Of a stretch of 34,040 bases of DNA, positions 1 to 10,496 are shown one piece after another. A program made the position numbers and the translations under genes. The DNA is taken from contig JAJEDQ010000143.1 in assembly GCA_022821445.1 (NCBI GenBank), forward strand, positions 1-34,040, read 5' to 3'. The DNA is from Acidimicrobiia bacterium. Its GTDB lineage: Bacteria > Actinomycetota > Acidimicrobiia > Acidimicrobiales > Bin134. Every line of letters begins with the position of its first letter. Position 1 is the stretch's first letter. The notes beneath the pieces were generated by a model that was given only the letters and a program-made list of their open reading frames with translations, did no database searches and was not told where the DNA came from.

Positions 1-358
1 CACCAGCCTCGAATGCGCAGACAACCGCGGCCGCGGCGCACCCCTCCGAGCCTTCGCTGCACTACCGTCGTCCACTGAGCCTCCGTTCGCAGTCCGGGAT
101 CCAACAGACCCCACACCGCCACGGAGGCTCAACCCATCAAAGCACCAGAACCGTCAACAAGATCCATGGACATTACACCTAGGCATCGACCTCCCTCGCG
201 GCGTTGCTCCTCCTTGCCGTACGCTGCGGGTATGGCTGCGTCGGTGCGCCTTGCAAGGAACGCCGCTGCCGTCGCTAACCACCCAGCCAATTCACAGACG
301 GACCACTAGTCCAATTCAAGTCGGACCCCTGCTCAGACAAGCTGTCACTGGTCGTCGA
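1..358. other. Left-edge stretch with no recognisable gene
   Basis: No protein family, RNA gene or repeat is recognisable here. One plus-strand frame (positions 2-382) stays open from the window edge for about 126 codons and overlaps the first codons of the next gene. Its translation is rich in Pro, Arg and Thr, has no motif, and no start is visible. In GC-rich DNA such open frames are common, so it is not called as a CDS. It could be the tail of a gene that starts outside the window. Confidence 0.4.
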
Positions 359-364
359 TATTGT
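359..364 (+). promoter_or_regulatory. Putative -10 box (TATTGT) for a leaderless HNH gene transcript
   Basis: TATTGT fits TANNNT and ends 7 nt before the ATG at 372. There is no Shine-Dalgarno sequence between them, so transcription may start at or next to the ATG. No convincing -35 box is visible. The same arrangement recurs upstream of several other genes in the window. Confidence 0.45.
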
Positions 365-371
365 ACTCAGC

Positions 372-1565
372 ATGGCAAGTGAGGCTGTGACCAGGCATTT
401 TGAGGTCGCTTTGCAGATTCCGGAGACTGACCCGGCGGGTATGTCGGAGACGCAACGGCGAGACGCTCTGTCCTCGGTGCGACGCGCTGAGGCCCGGCTG
501 GCTGGGTGGAAAGTACGCCTCTTCAACGCCGAGCGCGATCAGCTTGGCCAGGGTGCTGCGGAGATGGCGGCGCGGGACGAACTCCAGGTTTCCAAGCGGG
601 AGGCCAAGCGCGAGGTGGACACCGCGGCCAGTTTGACTGGGTTGGCTGAGACATGGAAGGCGCTGGAGTCGGGCGAGATCCCGCAGAGGCACGCTTGGCT
701 GATCGCCAAGGCTTCATCGGAGGGACCCATTGATGAAGCTGTGCTGGCCGAGGCAGCCAAGCATGAACCCTACGACCAATTTACCCGCACCGTGCGCCAA
801 GAACAGCGGGAGCACTCCGAGGACGACGGGCAGTCAATCCTCGACAAGCAGCGCAAGAACCGCACCGGCCGGTTCTTTGAGAGCCGGGAAGACGGGATGT
901 TCGTTCTATCCGGCGAGTTCGATCCGATTATCGGGAACCGGCTCGCCCTGGCCATTTCTGACAAGGAGCGGGAGTTGTGGCGTGAAGAAGACTCCAAGAG
1001 GCGCCGCACCCCACAACAGCGAATGGCCGACGCCTTGGCCGAGTTGATCTTGGAGCCGAAGTCGGGCCAGCGGCCACGAACGGCACTGCTGGTAATTGCC
1101 GACTACGACGTAGTCCACCAGGAGTTGGTCAATGCCCGACTTTGCGATGGAACACCCATTCCGATGGGCGAGCTGCGCCGGCTGGCCTGCGACGCCGACA
1201 TCCTGCCCGGCGTATTCCGGGCTAAGACCCAGAAGCTCTGGCTGGGTCGCAAGCGGCGAGTTGCCACCGAGGCCCAGCGAGCGGCCTTGGCGTTGCGAGA
1301 TAAGGGGTGCATCGGCTGCGACGCCAACCCCGCATGGTGCCAGGCCCACCACATTCAGCCCTGGTCCTGGGGAGGGCCGACCAACCTCGACAATTTGGTG
1401 TTGGTCTGTGCCCGCTGTCATCACAACATCCACGACGACGGCTGGCAGGTCATCAAGGGCCACGATTCGGGGCGCTTTGAGCTTCACCAACCACCGGACC
1501 CCTTCCCTGATGCGGGCGTGGATACTCATAGGCCACCCCAGCGCAACCCCGTGCTACTTAGCTGA
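372..1565 (+). CDS. DUF222 / HNH-type endonuclease
   Basis: This 397-residue protein looks like the actinobacterial DUF222-HNH (13E12-like) family. The N-terminal two thirds is a helical, charged region typical of DUF222. The C-terminal HNH/zinc module shows a CxxC pair (C313, C316), the HH of the catalytic motif (H326-H327), then GGPTNLDNLVLVCARCHHNIH with a second CxxCH (C346, C349, H350). All metal-binding and catalytic positions expected of an active HNH nuclease are present. Family members are scattered and multicopy in actinobacterial genomes and are often linked to mobile DNA; the natural substrate is not known. The ATG at 372 was chosen because a TANNNT box ends 7 nt upstream. The gene stands alone and converges on the VWA gene across a 220-bp gap where nothing is recognised. 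Confidence 0.85.
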   Translation: MASEAVTRHFEVALQIPETDPAGMSETQRRDALSSVRRAEARLAGWKVRLFNAERDQLGQGAAEMAARDELQVSKREAKREVDTAASLTGLAETWKALESGEIPQRHAWLIAKASSEGPIDEAVLAEAAKHEPYDQFTRTVRQEQREHSEDDGQSILDKQRKNRTGRFFESREDGMFVLSGEFDPIIGNRLALAISDKERELWREEDSKRRRTPQQRMADALAELILEPKSGQRPRTALLVIADYDVVHQELVNARLCDGTPIPMGELRRLACDADILPGVFRAKTQKLWLGRKRRVATEAQRAALALRDKGCIGCDANPAWCQAHHIQPWSWGGPTNLDNLVLVCARCHHNIHDDGWQVIKGHDSGRFELHQPPDPFPDAGVDTHRPPQRNPVLLS

Positions 1566-1785
1566 GCACCGCCCGACCACCGGGCAGACCGGCAATGCCC
1601 GCGGCCACATCTCTTGCGACTCTTTGCCAGGAATCCAAAGACGACCAAACCGGAATTCGCACCTTGACAACTGAATGGGAATTGGAATCCCCGAGCGGGC
1701 GGCTCAGGCGTCTAGCTTCTGCGACCTTACGTCAGGAGGTGCCAGCATCGCTGGGACGGTTGCTCCAGCGTCCAGTTCTGCGGCC

Positions 1786-3246
1786 CTACACCAGGTTTTC
1801 TACGAAGCCTTCTAGTTGGCGGAGGTTGCGGACTTCGAAGACTCCGTCGCAGTGGACGCCGTATTCGGAGACGATGGAGTCGCCGGTGTCCCAGTAGGCG
1901 CCGGGCTCGGGGTTGAGCCAGAAGACTTTGCGGGCCCGATGCTCGATCTCTTTGAGGATCCAGGCCTGGGAGGCGTGGTAGTTATTGCGGGCGTCGCCCA
2001 GGATCATCACCGTGGTCTTGGGGCCAACGTCTTTCCCGTAGCGCTCCCAGAACACCTCGAAGGCGTGGCCGTAGTCGGAGTGGCCGTCTACCCACACCAC
2101 GTCGGCCTCGGCGTTCACCCGATGGACAGCCTCGCCGATGTCGTCCACCCCCTCGAAGAAGCTGGTCACCTCGTCGAGGCCGTCGATGAACACGAATGAG
2201 CGCACCTTGGAGAACTGGTTGCTGATGGCGTACACCAGATGGAGGGTGAACCGGGCGAAGGCGGCCACCGAGCCGCTCACGTCGGCCACCACCATGATCT
2301 CGGGCTTGGCCGGGCGGGGATAGCGGAACTTGGGCTCGGCGGGCACGCCCCCGTAGGAGAGCGAGTGACGCATGGTGTTGCGGAAGTCCAGCGGGCCCTT
2401 GCGGCCGTGGCGCCGCTTGCGGGCCAGCCGCACGGCCAGCTTGCGGGTGAGCGGGTAGATGGCCCGGCGCAGGGCCATCATCTCCTCCCGGCTGGCGTGC
2501 ATGAAGTCCACGTCTTCGGGCAGGGGTTTGCGGAGCGTCTTGGCCATGGCCTCCACTCCCCGATCAGCCACCAGCCGGCGGCGGATCTCGGCCTCAACCT
2601 CCTTGCGGAGCTGGTCGACTCGGGCCTCGAACTCGTCACGCTCCAGCCGCTCCTCCAGCGGAGTGAGGTCGCCGGGGGCGTCTTGGCGGGCTTGGTCCAT
2701 CAAGCGCTCCAGAACCCCGTCGAGGTCGAGGTTTCGCAGCGTGCGATACAGGTAGTAGGTGCCTCCTACCGGCCGGCCGGGCTCCATGCCGGCGTAGCGC
2801 TGCACCGCTTGGCGGGCGATGGCCCGCATCAGGGCGTCGTCGCCCCGCATCAGGGCTTGGAACAGCATCTCGGCCAGCTGCTCGGCCGACATGGCCTCGC
2901 CGCCGCCCCCGCCCTGGCGGCGCTGCTGGCCGTCCATGCCGTCGACGAAGTCGGACAAGTCCATGCCTTCGGGCCACTCGCCATCGATGAGGTCGTACTC
3001 GGCCCCCCGCAGCGAGAAGTACACCTCGAATACCGTCTCGAAGGCCCGCCAGTGGGCATGGTTCTTCACCAGGGTGGCGGCCAACGCGTACTTGAACGCG
3101 TCCCGGTCCTCGATGGGGATGTGCTGGATGGCCTCCATGGCGTCCAGGTTCTCGGTGAGGCTGACCGGCAGCCCCGCGGCCCGCAGCTCGGAGATGAACC
3201 CGGCCAGAAGCGCCAGCAGCGGCGAAGTGGCGGGCTCGACCTTCAC
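1786..3246 (-). CDS. VWA-domain protein (CoxE-like), partner of MoxR AAA ATPase
   Basis: A 486-residue cytoplasmic protein of the CoxE/VWA type. The N-terminal half is helical and acidic, with a Gly-rich linker (GGGGG near residue 115). The C-terminal half is a von Willebrand factor A domain with the MIDAS motif DVSGS at 322-326, a conserved threonine-containing stretch, and a late aspartate in ILGDARNNY. These residues predict metal-dependent protein binding. The gene follows the MoxR ATPase after 69 bp. MoxR/VWA pairs generally act as chaperone-like machines that mature or insert metal centres into client enzymes, but no client is encoded nearby, so the target is unknown. The start is GTG; no strong Shine-Dalgarno sequence is visible. 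It is probably co-transcribed with the MoxR gene. Confidence 0.85.
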   Translation of the reverse strand: MKVEPATSPLLALLAGFISELRAAGLPVSLTENLDAMEAIQHIPIEDRDAFKYALAATLVKNHAHWRAFETVFEVYFSLRGAEYDLIDGEWPEGMDLSDFVDGMDGQQRRQGGGGGEAMSAEQLAEMLFQALMRGDDALMRAIARQAVQRYAGMEPGRPVGGTYYLYRTLRNLDLDGVLERLMDQARQDAPGDLTPLEERLERDEFEARVDQLRKEVEAEIRRRLVADRGVEAMAKTLRKPLPEDVDFMHASREEMMALRRAIYPLTRKLAVRLARKRRHGRKGPLDFRNTMRHSLSYGGVPAEPKFRYPRPAKPEIMVVADVSGSVAAFARFTLHLVYAISNQFSKVRSFVFIDGLDEVTSFFEGVDDIGEAVHRVNAEADVVWVDGHSDYGHAFEVFWERYGKDVGPKTTVMILGDARNNYHASQAWILKEIEHRARKVFWLNPEPGAYWDTGDSIVSEYGVHCDGVFEVRNLRQLEGFVENLV

Positions 3247-3315
3247 GACGAGCTCAACTCAGGGGCGTCGGGAGTTTGCCGGCGGAGCCTGTGGCCTTGC
3301 GTCTGACCAGGAGGA

Positions 3316-4230
3316 TCACGAGGATGCGACCGGGGCGGCAAACTCCTCGTCGGAGGAGGCGAACTCCTTGAGCGCCTTTTCGATGTCGCTGCGGTACTTG
3401 AGCAGGATGTTCACCGTCTCGGCCGCGGTGTCGGCGTCGACGTGCTCCACTCCCAGCAGTACCAGAGTGCGGGCCCAGTCCAGGGTCTCGGACACCGATG
3501 GGGCCTTCTTCAGCTCGATCTGGCGAACCGAGCGCACGATGCGGGCCACCTGGTCGGCCAGGCTCTCGCCCACGCCGGGCACCTTGGCCAGCACGATCTC
3601 CTTCTCCCGGTCGAGATCGGGATAGTCGATGTGCAGGAACAGGCACCGCCGCTTGAGGGCCTCCGACAGCTCCCGGGTGTTGTTGGAGGTGAGGAACACC
3701 AGCGGGATCTGGCTGGCCGCCACCGTGCCCAACTCGGGGATGGACACCTGGTAGTCGGACAGGATCTCCAGCAGCAGCGCCTCGGTCTCGATCTCTACCC
3801 GGTCGACCTCGTCGATGAGCAGCACCACCGGCTCGGCGGCGCGGATGGCCTCCAACAGCGGTCGGGTGAGCAGGAACTCCTCAGAGAACAGGTCGTCCTC
3901 GATCTGCTGCCACATGCCCTCGCCCTCGGGATCCTCTCCCTGGCGCTCGGCCTGGATGCGCAGGAGCTGCTTCTTGTAGTTCCACTCATACAGAGCCTTG
4001 GACTCGTCGATACCCTCGTAGCACTGGAGGCGGATGAGCCGGGCGCCAGTGGCCTCGGCCACGCTCTTGGCCAACTGGGTCTTACCGGTGCCCGCGGGAC
4101 CCTCCACCAGCACCGGCTTCTGCAATCGCTCGGCCAGATAAACCACCCCGGCGATGCCCTCATCGGCCAGATACTGCACATCGCCCAGGCCCTTGCGCAC
4201 CGAGTCGACGTCAGCGAAGGAGAAGCTCAT
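3316..4230 (-). CDS. MoxR-family AAA+ ATPase (CoxD-like)
   Basis: A 304-residue AAA+ ATPase. Walker A is GPAGTGKT near residues 44-51 and Walker B is VVLLIDEVDR near 139. A sensor-1 asparagine lies in LVFLTSNNTRELSEALKRR, which also carries the arginine-finger region. Length and motif order match the MoxR/CoxD branch, which works with VWA proteins to remodel or activate partner enzymes. The next gene downstream encodes just such a VWA protein, so the two likely form one complex. The gene begins 48 bp after proA on the same strand but has its own TAGCCT box 6 nt before the ATG, so it may also be made from an independent leaderless transcript. The C-terminus ends in an acidic and Ala-rich tail. 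Confidence 0.9.
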   Translation of the reverse strand: MSFSFADVDSVRKGLGDVQYLADEGIAGVVYLAERLQKPVLVEGPAGTGKTQLAKSVAEATGARLIRLQCYEGIDESKALYEWNYKKQLLRIQAERQGEDPEGEGMWQQIEDDLFSEEFLLTRPLLEAIRAAEPVVLLIDEVDRVEIETEALLLEILSDYQVSIPELGTVAASQIPLVFLTSNNTRELSEALKRRCLFLHIDYPDLDREKEIVLAKVPGVGESLADQVARIVRSVRQIELKKAPSVSETLDWARTLVLLGVEHVDADTAAETVNILLKYRSDIEKALKEFASSDEEFAAPVASS

Positions 4231-4236
4231 GGCTGA

Positions 4237-4242
4237 AGGCTA
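4237..4242 (-). promoter_or_regulatory. Putative -10 box (TAGCCT) for leaderless MoxR gene
   Basis: On the minus strand TAGCCT (TANNNT) is followed by 6 nt and the ATG at 4230. No Shine-Dalgarno sequence precedes the ATG and no clear -35 is seen. Confidence 0.5.
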
Positions 4243-4278
4243 CGTCTCGCTCGTTCAAGCCCCGAAATCAGTAAGGGC

Positions 4279-5535
4279 CTAGCCCCGAATTTGGCCCTCG
4301 CCCCGGACCACATACTTGGTGGTGGTGAGCTGGCGCAGCCCCATCGGGCCCCGAGCGTGAAGCTTCTGGGTGCTGATGCCGATCTCCGCGCCGAAGCCGA
4401 ACTCTTCGCCGTCCACAAACCGGGTGGAGGCGTTGACCAGCACCGCGGCGGCGTCCACCTCGGTGCAGAACCGGTCGGCAGCCTCTAGATCGGCGGTGAT
4501 GATGGCCTCGCTGTGACCGCTGCCGGTGTCGTTCACATGGGCGATGGCCTCGTCCAAGCTGTCCACCACCTTCACCGACAGCTTCAGGTCCAAGAACTCA
4601 GTGAAGTAGTCGGCCTCGGTGGCTTCGCCGATGCGATCCGGCCCCAAGATGGCCCGGGCGACCTCGTCGCCTACCAGCTCGACACCGGCCAGGTCGTCGG
4701 CCAGCGGGGGCAGCAGCTCGGCGGCCACCGCCCGGTGAACCACCAGAGACTCGGCCGCATTGCACACCGAGGGGCGCTGGGTCTTGGCGTTGACCACGAT
4801 GCTACGAGCCATGTCCAAGTCGGCCGAGGCGTCCACGTACACGTGGCAGTTGCCGTCGCCGTCGATCACATAGGGCACGGTGGCGTTTTCCAGAATGGAG
4901 GCGATCAGTCCGGGACCGCCTCGGGGGATGAGGCAGTCGATGCTGTCCCGCAGCTGCATGAACTCGGCCGCCGCGGAATGGCTGGTATCGCTCACCAGCA
5001 CCAGGGCATCGCTGGGCAACCCGGCCTTCTCGTACGCGTCCCGCATCACCCCGGCGATGGCCAGGTTGGATCCCAGGGCGCTGGACGATCCCCGCAAGAA
5101 GGCGGCATTGCCCGACTTGAGGCACAGGCCAGCGGCATCGCTGGTCACGTTGGGGCGGCTCTCGTACACGATGGCCACCACCCCCAGCGGCACCCGAACC
5201 TGGCTGATCCTCAGGCCGGAGGACACTACCCAGCCACCCACGATCTCCCCTACCGGTTCGGCGAGGCCGGCGACCTTGCGCAAGCCGCTGGCCATTCCCT
5301 CCAACCGGGAGTCTGTCAGCCGAAGCCGGTCCACAAGCGTGGCGCTCATCCCCGACGCGGTGGCCGCCTCCACGTCGGCCTGGTTGGCCTCCAACAGATC
5401 GTCTCGGGCCTGCTCCAGCTGGTCGGCGGCCAAAAGCAGGGCGTGGTTTTTGGTATCGGAATCGGCAGTGGCCAAGACCCGGGCTGCGGCCTTGGCCCGG
5501 TCGGCCAACTCGGCCATGGGTATATCGGCGCTCAC
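4279..5535 (-). CDS. proA: Glutamate-5-semialdehyde dehydrogenase (gamma-glutamyl phosphate reductase)
   Basis: ProA reduces gamma-glutamyl phosphate to glutamate-5-semialdehyde with NADPH, the second step of proline synthesis, in the cytoplasm. The sequence shows the family N-terminus (AKAAARVLATADSDTKNHAL), the signature VVAIVYESRPNVTSDAA, and the catalytic cysteine in QRPSVCNAAESL. The longest ORF starts at 5679 but would overlap the divergent murJ start. The GTG at 5535 gives 418 residues, the usual ProA length, and has a TANNNT box (TACGCT) ending 6 nt upstream, so it is preferred over ATG 5586 or 5517. Its partner proB lies beyond murJ rather than directly upstream, so the usual proBA operon is split here and proA appears to have its own promoter. 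Confidence 0.95.
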   Translation of the reverse strand: MSADIPMAELADRAKAAARVLATADSDTKNHALLLAADQLEQARDDLLEANQADVEAATASGMSATLVDRLRLTDSRLEGMASGLRKVAGLAEPVGEIVGGWVVSSGLRISQVRVPLGVVAIVYESRPNVTSDAAGLCLKSGNAAFLRGSSSALGSNLAIAGVMRDAYEKAGLPSDALVLVSDTSHSAAAEFMQLRDSIDCLIPRGGPGLIASILENATVPYVIDGDGNCHVYVDASADLDMARSIVVNAKTQRPSVCNAAESLVVHRAVAAELLPPLADDLAGVELVGDEVARAILGPDRIGEATEADYFTEFLDLKLSVKVVDSLDEAIAHVNDTGSGHSEAIITADLEAADRFCTEVDAAAVLVNASTRFVDGEEFGFGAEIGISTQKLHARGPMGLRQLTTTKYVVRGEGQIRG

Positions 5536-5541
5536 GGCGCG

Positions 5542-5547
5542 AGCGTA
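5542..5547 (-). promoter_or_regulatory. Putative -10 box (TACGCT) for leaderless proA
   Basis: TACGCT on the minus strand is followed by 6 nt and GTG 5535. This fits the leaderless pattern seen elsewhere in the window and supports GTG 5535 as the start. No good -35 is visible. Confidence 0.45.
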
Positions 5548-5666
5548 CCCGACTGCACCCGCTGCTCCGGTAGCGTGTTTTGGCATTCCACCGGTTGAAC
5601 AACGACTCAACGGCCCGAACAACGCCCCGCGGTCTGGCAGCAGAGGGGCGATCCAGAGGCAAGACG

Positions 5667-7421
5667 ATGGCTGACACACCAGCCTCCGAGCGCCCCAGCG
5701 GCAAGGGAGCGAGGCCCCACCCGTCTGATGCCGACAACACCGACGCCCCGCGCCCCAGCAGCAAGGGAGCAGCCCTGGTGGGTGCGGGGATTTTCCTGTC
5801 CCGCGTTTCGGGTATCGGCCGGGAGGTGGCGGTGGCCGCGTTCATCGGCGCGGGCCGAATCGGCGATGCCTACCGAGCCGCTTTGACCATTCCCCGCCTG
5901 CTGCAAAACCTGCTGGGCGAGGGAGTGCTGTCGGCCTCCTTCATCCCCATCTACTCGCAGTTGGTGGAGCAGGGGCGGCGCAAGGACGCGGGGCGTCTGG
6001 CCGGAGCAGTATTCGGGCTGTTGGCCGTGGTCACCGGGCTATTGGTGCTGGCCGGGTGGATGTTGGCCGAGCCGGTGGTGTCACTGTTGTTGTGGCGGCT
6101 GTCCGACGACACCGCTGATCTGACCGTCGAACTGGTACGGGTGATGTTCGCCGGGATCGGGTTCATCGTGCTGGCCGCGTGGACCCTGGGGGTGCTGAGC
6201 GCCCACCGCCGGTTCTTCTTGTCCTTTGCCGCCCCGGTGATCTGGAACGCCGCCCAGGTGGCGTTCATGGTGGGGGCTTGGCTCGTGTGGCACGACGTGG
6301 ACCCCTCCACCCGGGCCTCCGACGTGGCCAAGATGGCGGCTTGGGGGGTCGTGGTGGGCGGCGCCCTTCAATTCTTGGTGCAGGTACCGCTGGTGCTGCG
6401 GCTCGTCCCGTCGCTTCGGCTCAGCCTGAACTGGCGGCACCCCGATGTGCGCACGGTGCTCAGCCGGTTCGGGCCGGCGTTCATCGGCCGGGGGGTGGTG
6501 CAGGTGTCGGCCTACGTGGACTTGATCCTGGCCGGGCTGCTCGCGGGCGGGACCATCGCTGCGTTGGGGTTCGCCCAGGTGATCTACTTCCTGCCCATCA
6601 GCCTGTTCGCCATGAGCGTGGCGGCCAGCGACCTGCCGGAGATGGCCCGGGAGCAAGGCGACCCCGAAGCACTGGTGCGACGGCTCCAAGCCGGCCTCGA
6701 CCGGATCGGGTTCTACGTTCTGTATTCGGCGGTGGCGTTCATCACCCTGGGCGGGTTGATCGTGGGGGCGCTGCTGGAGCGGGGGCAGTTCAACAGCGAA
6801 CAGACCGTGCAGGTGTGGTGGATCCTGGCCGCTTACTCCTTGGGGCTGGTGGCCTCGGCGTCGTCTCGCCTGCTTCAGAACGCCTGCTTCGCGGCAGGCG
6901 ATGCCAAAGGACCAGCCCGGGTGGCGGTGGTGCGAGTGGTGCTGGCCGCCGGGGTCGGGATTCTGCTCATGTTCAGCTTCGACTCCTATGGGGTGGTCAA
7001 CGGCAGCGTGGAACGGCTGGGCGACTTCCATGTGCTGTCACCGCTGTCGGACGCCGAGCGGGCCGAGGGCGCCGTGCGGCTGGGAGCGGTGGGCCTGGCC
7101 CTGGGCAGCACGGTGGCAGCCTGGGTGGAGTACGGCATCCTGCGCCATCGGATCCGCTATCTGCTGCGCCGCCGCCAGCCGGTGCGGGGTCCGATGAGAC
7201 GCCTGGCGGTTGCCGCTCTGTCGGCCGCGGTGCTGGGCGGAGTGCTGGCCTGGGGCTTTGAGCCCCTGCCGCTGTTGGTGGCCGCGCCGGTGGCTTTGCT
7301 GGTGACCGGAGGGGTGTATGTGATCCTCGGGCGGGGCTCCGGGGTGGCCGCGGCTGAGGAAGCCGCCACCCTGATGGAGCAGGCCATAGCCCGGATCAGG
7401 GCTGCATTTGTCAGGCGGTAA
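5667..7421 (+). CDS. murJ: MurJ/MviN-type lipid II flippase
   Basis: A 584-residue polytopic membrane protein of the MATE-like MurJ family, which flips the peptidoglycan precursor lipid II across the cytoplasmic membrane. A soluble, Pro/Ser-rich N-terminal tail of about 35 residues precedes the first helix. The family hallmark region GIFLSRVSGIGREVAVAAFIGAG and the motif PRLLQNLLGEGVLSASFIPIYSQ follow, then about 14 hydrophobic segments. The start ATG 5667 is preferred to the longer 5580 start because AGAGG lies at Shine-Dalgarno distance and the longer form adds a non-conserved stretch. The tail carries a 60-nt direct repeat (RPSGKGA/RPSSKGA). The gene lies divergently from proA and converges on proB with only a 10-bp gap, interrupting the usual obgE-proB-proA order. 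Its role joins naturally with the mre/rodA/mrdA genes in this window. Confidence 0.92.
   Translation: MADTPASERPSGKGARPHPSDADNTDAPRPSSKGAALVGAGIFLSRVSGIGREVAVAAFIGAGRIGDAYRAALTIPRLLQNLLGEGVLSASFIPIYSQLVEQGRRKDAGRLAGAVFGLLAVVTGLLVLAGWMLAEPVVSLLLWRLSDDTADLTVELVRVMFAGIGFIVLAAWTLGVLSAHRRFFLSFAAPVIWNAAQVAFMVGAWLVWHDVDPSTRASDVAKMAAWGVVVGGALQFLVQVPLVLRLVPSLRLSLNWRHPDVRTVLSRFGPAFIGRGVVQVSAYVDLILAGLLAGGTIAALGFAQVIYFLPISLFAMSVAASDLPEMAREQGDPEALVRRLQAGLDRIGFYVLYSAVAFITLGGLIVGALLERGQFNSEQTVQVWWILAAYSLGLVASASSRLLQNACFAAGDAKGPARVAVVRVVLAAGVGILLMFSFDSYGVVNGSVERLGDFHVLSPLSDAERAEGAVRLGAVGLALGSTVAAWVEYGILRHRIRYLLRRRQPVRGPMRRLAVAALSAAVLGGVLAWGFEPLPLLVAAPVALLVTGGVYVILGRGSGVAAAEEAATLMEQAIARIRAAFVRR
5689..5770 (+). 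repeat. 60-nt-period direct repeat in the murJ N-terminal tail
   Basis: The roughly 21-nt unit GCGCCCCAGCGGCAAGGGAGC at 5689 recurs with one mismatch at 5749. The period of 60 nt keeps the frame and gives RPSGKGA then RPSSKGA in the disordered tail of MurJ. Confidence 0.7.
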
Positions 7422-7431
7422 CCAGGGCCGA

Positions 7432-9887
<2,456 letters not shown>

Positions 9888-9917
9888 TCAAGCGGCCGAC
9901 AGCCGCAAGGAGGGCGA

Positions 9918-10169
9918 TCAGCCGGGAATGACGTCGACGAGCTTGCGGCGCCGCCGACGGCCGAACTTGACCCGCCCGTCAGCAGTGGCAAACAGGGTGT
10001 CATCGCGGCCGCGCTGAACGTTCTCACCGGGATGGATGCGGGTGCCCCGCTGACGCACGATGATCGAGCCGGCGGTCACCTCCGTGCCGTCGAACACCTT
10101 CACCCCGAGGCGCTTGGGGTTGGAGTCGCGGCCGTTCCGGGTTGAGCCGCCGCCTTTTGTCTTGGACAT
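9918..10169 (-). CDS. rpmA: 50S ribosomal protein L27
   Basis: An 83-residue bL27. It begins [24 protein letters not shown], the conserved N-terminus that reaches toward the peptidyl-transferase centre, then shows [16 protein letters not shown] and a basic end after [10 protein letters not shown]. The ATG at 10169 was chosen over the longer ORF because GAGGAG stands 6 nt upstream and the start matches the family. No cleavable N-terminal extension (as in Firmicutes L27) is present. It follows rplU by 11 bp in the usual rplU-rpmA-obgE arrangement. Confidence 0.97.
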   Translation of the reverse strand: MSKTKGGGSTRNGRDSNPKRLGVKVFDGTEVTAGSIIVRQRGTRIHPGENVQRGRDDTLFATADGRVKFGRRRRRKLVDVIPG

Positions 10170-10180
10170 CGTTCGCTCCT

Positions 10181-10486
10181 CTACGCCTGGATCGCCGTGA
10201 TCTGAATGCGGGACTTGCTCTGGCGGTGGCCCCACCGCCGACGCTGGTTGCTCTTGTTCTTGTAAGTGAAACCGTTGATCTTGCGGTCTTTTACCGAGTC
10301 CACCACTGTGGCGGTGACCTTGGCCTTGCCGAGCTGATCGGGGGCGGCGGTCACCGAGTCGCCGTCCACCAACAACAGTGGGATCAGCTCGACCTCAGCG
10401 CCGGGCTCGCCCAGCAGCTCCACATCGAGGATCTGGCCCTCTTCAACCTTGTACTGCTTTCCGCCGGTGCGGATGAAGGCATACAC
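10181..10486 (-). CDS. rplU: 50S ribosomal protein L21
   Basis: A 101-residue bL21, a 23S rRNA-binding protein of the large subunit. The family start [18 protein letters not shown] is clear, as is the C-terminal signature [20 protein letters not shown]. The start is GTG. It lies 10 bp after the rne stop and 11 bp before rpmA, inside one operon. Confidence 0.97.
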   Translation of the reverse strand: MYAFIRTGGKQYKVEEGQILDVELLGEPGAEVELIPLLLVDGDSVTAAPDQLGKAKVTATVVDSVKDRKINGFTYKNKSNQRRRWGHRQSKSRIQITAIQA

Positions 10487-10496
10487 CTGTTCAAGG

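Noticed and set aside
300-310. 11-bp sequence GGACCACTAGT shared with position 31635
   Set aside because: A match of this length between two points in 34 kb is expected by chance; no other similarity flanks it.
1664-1669. Perfect TTGACA -35 box after the HNH gene
   Set aside because: No -10-like hexamer lies 16-18 nt downstream and no gene follows on that strand.
5580-5666. Longer murJ start at 5580
   Set aside because: The added residues are not family-like, and ATG 5667 has a Shine-Dalgarno sequence.
6179-7261. 360-residue plus-strand ORF inside murJ, and similar long ORFs opposite or within proA, rne, obgE and clpX
   Set aside because: Their translations are Arg/Pro/Gly- or Ala-rich with no motifs, and they lie in alternative frames of clear genes in GC-rich DNA.
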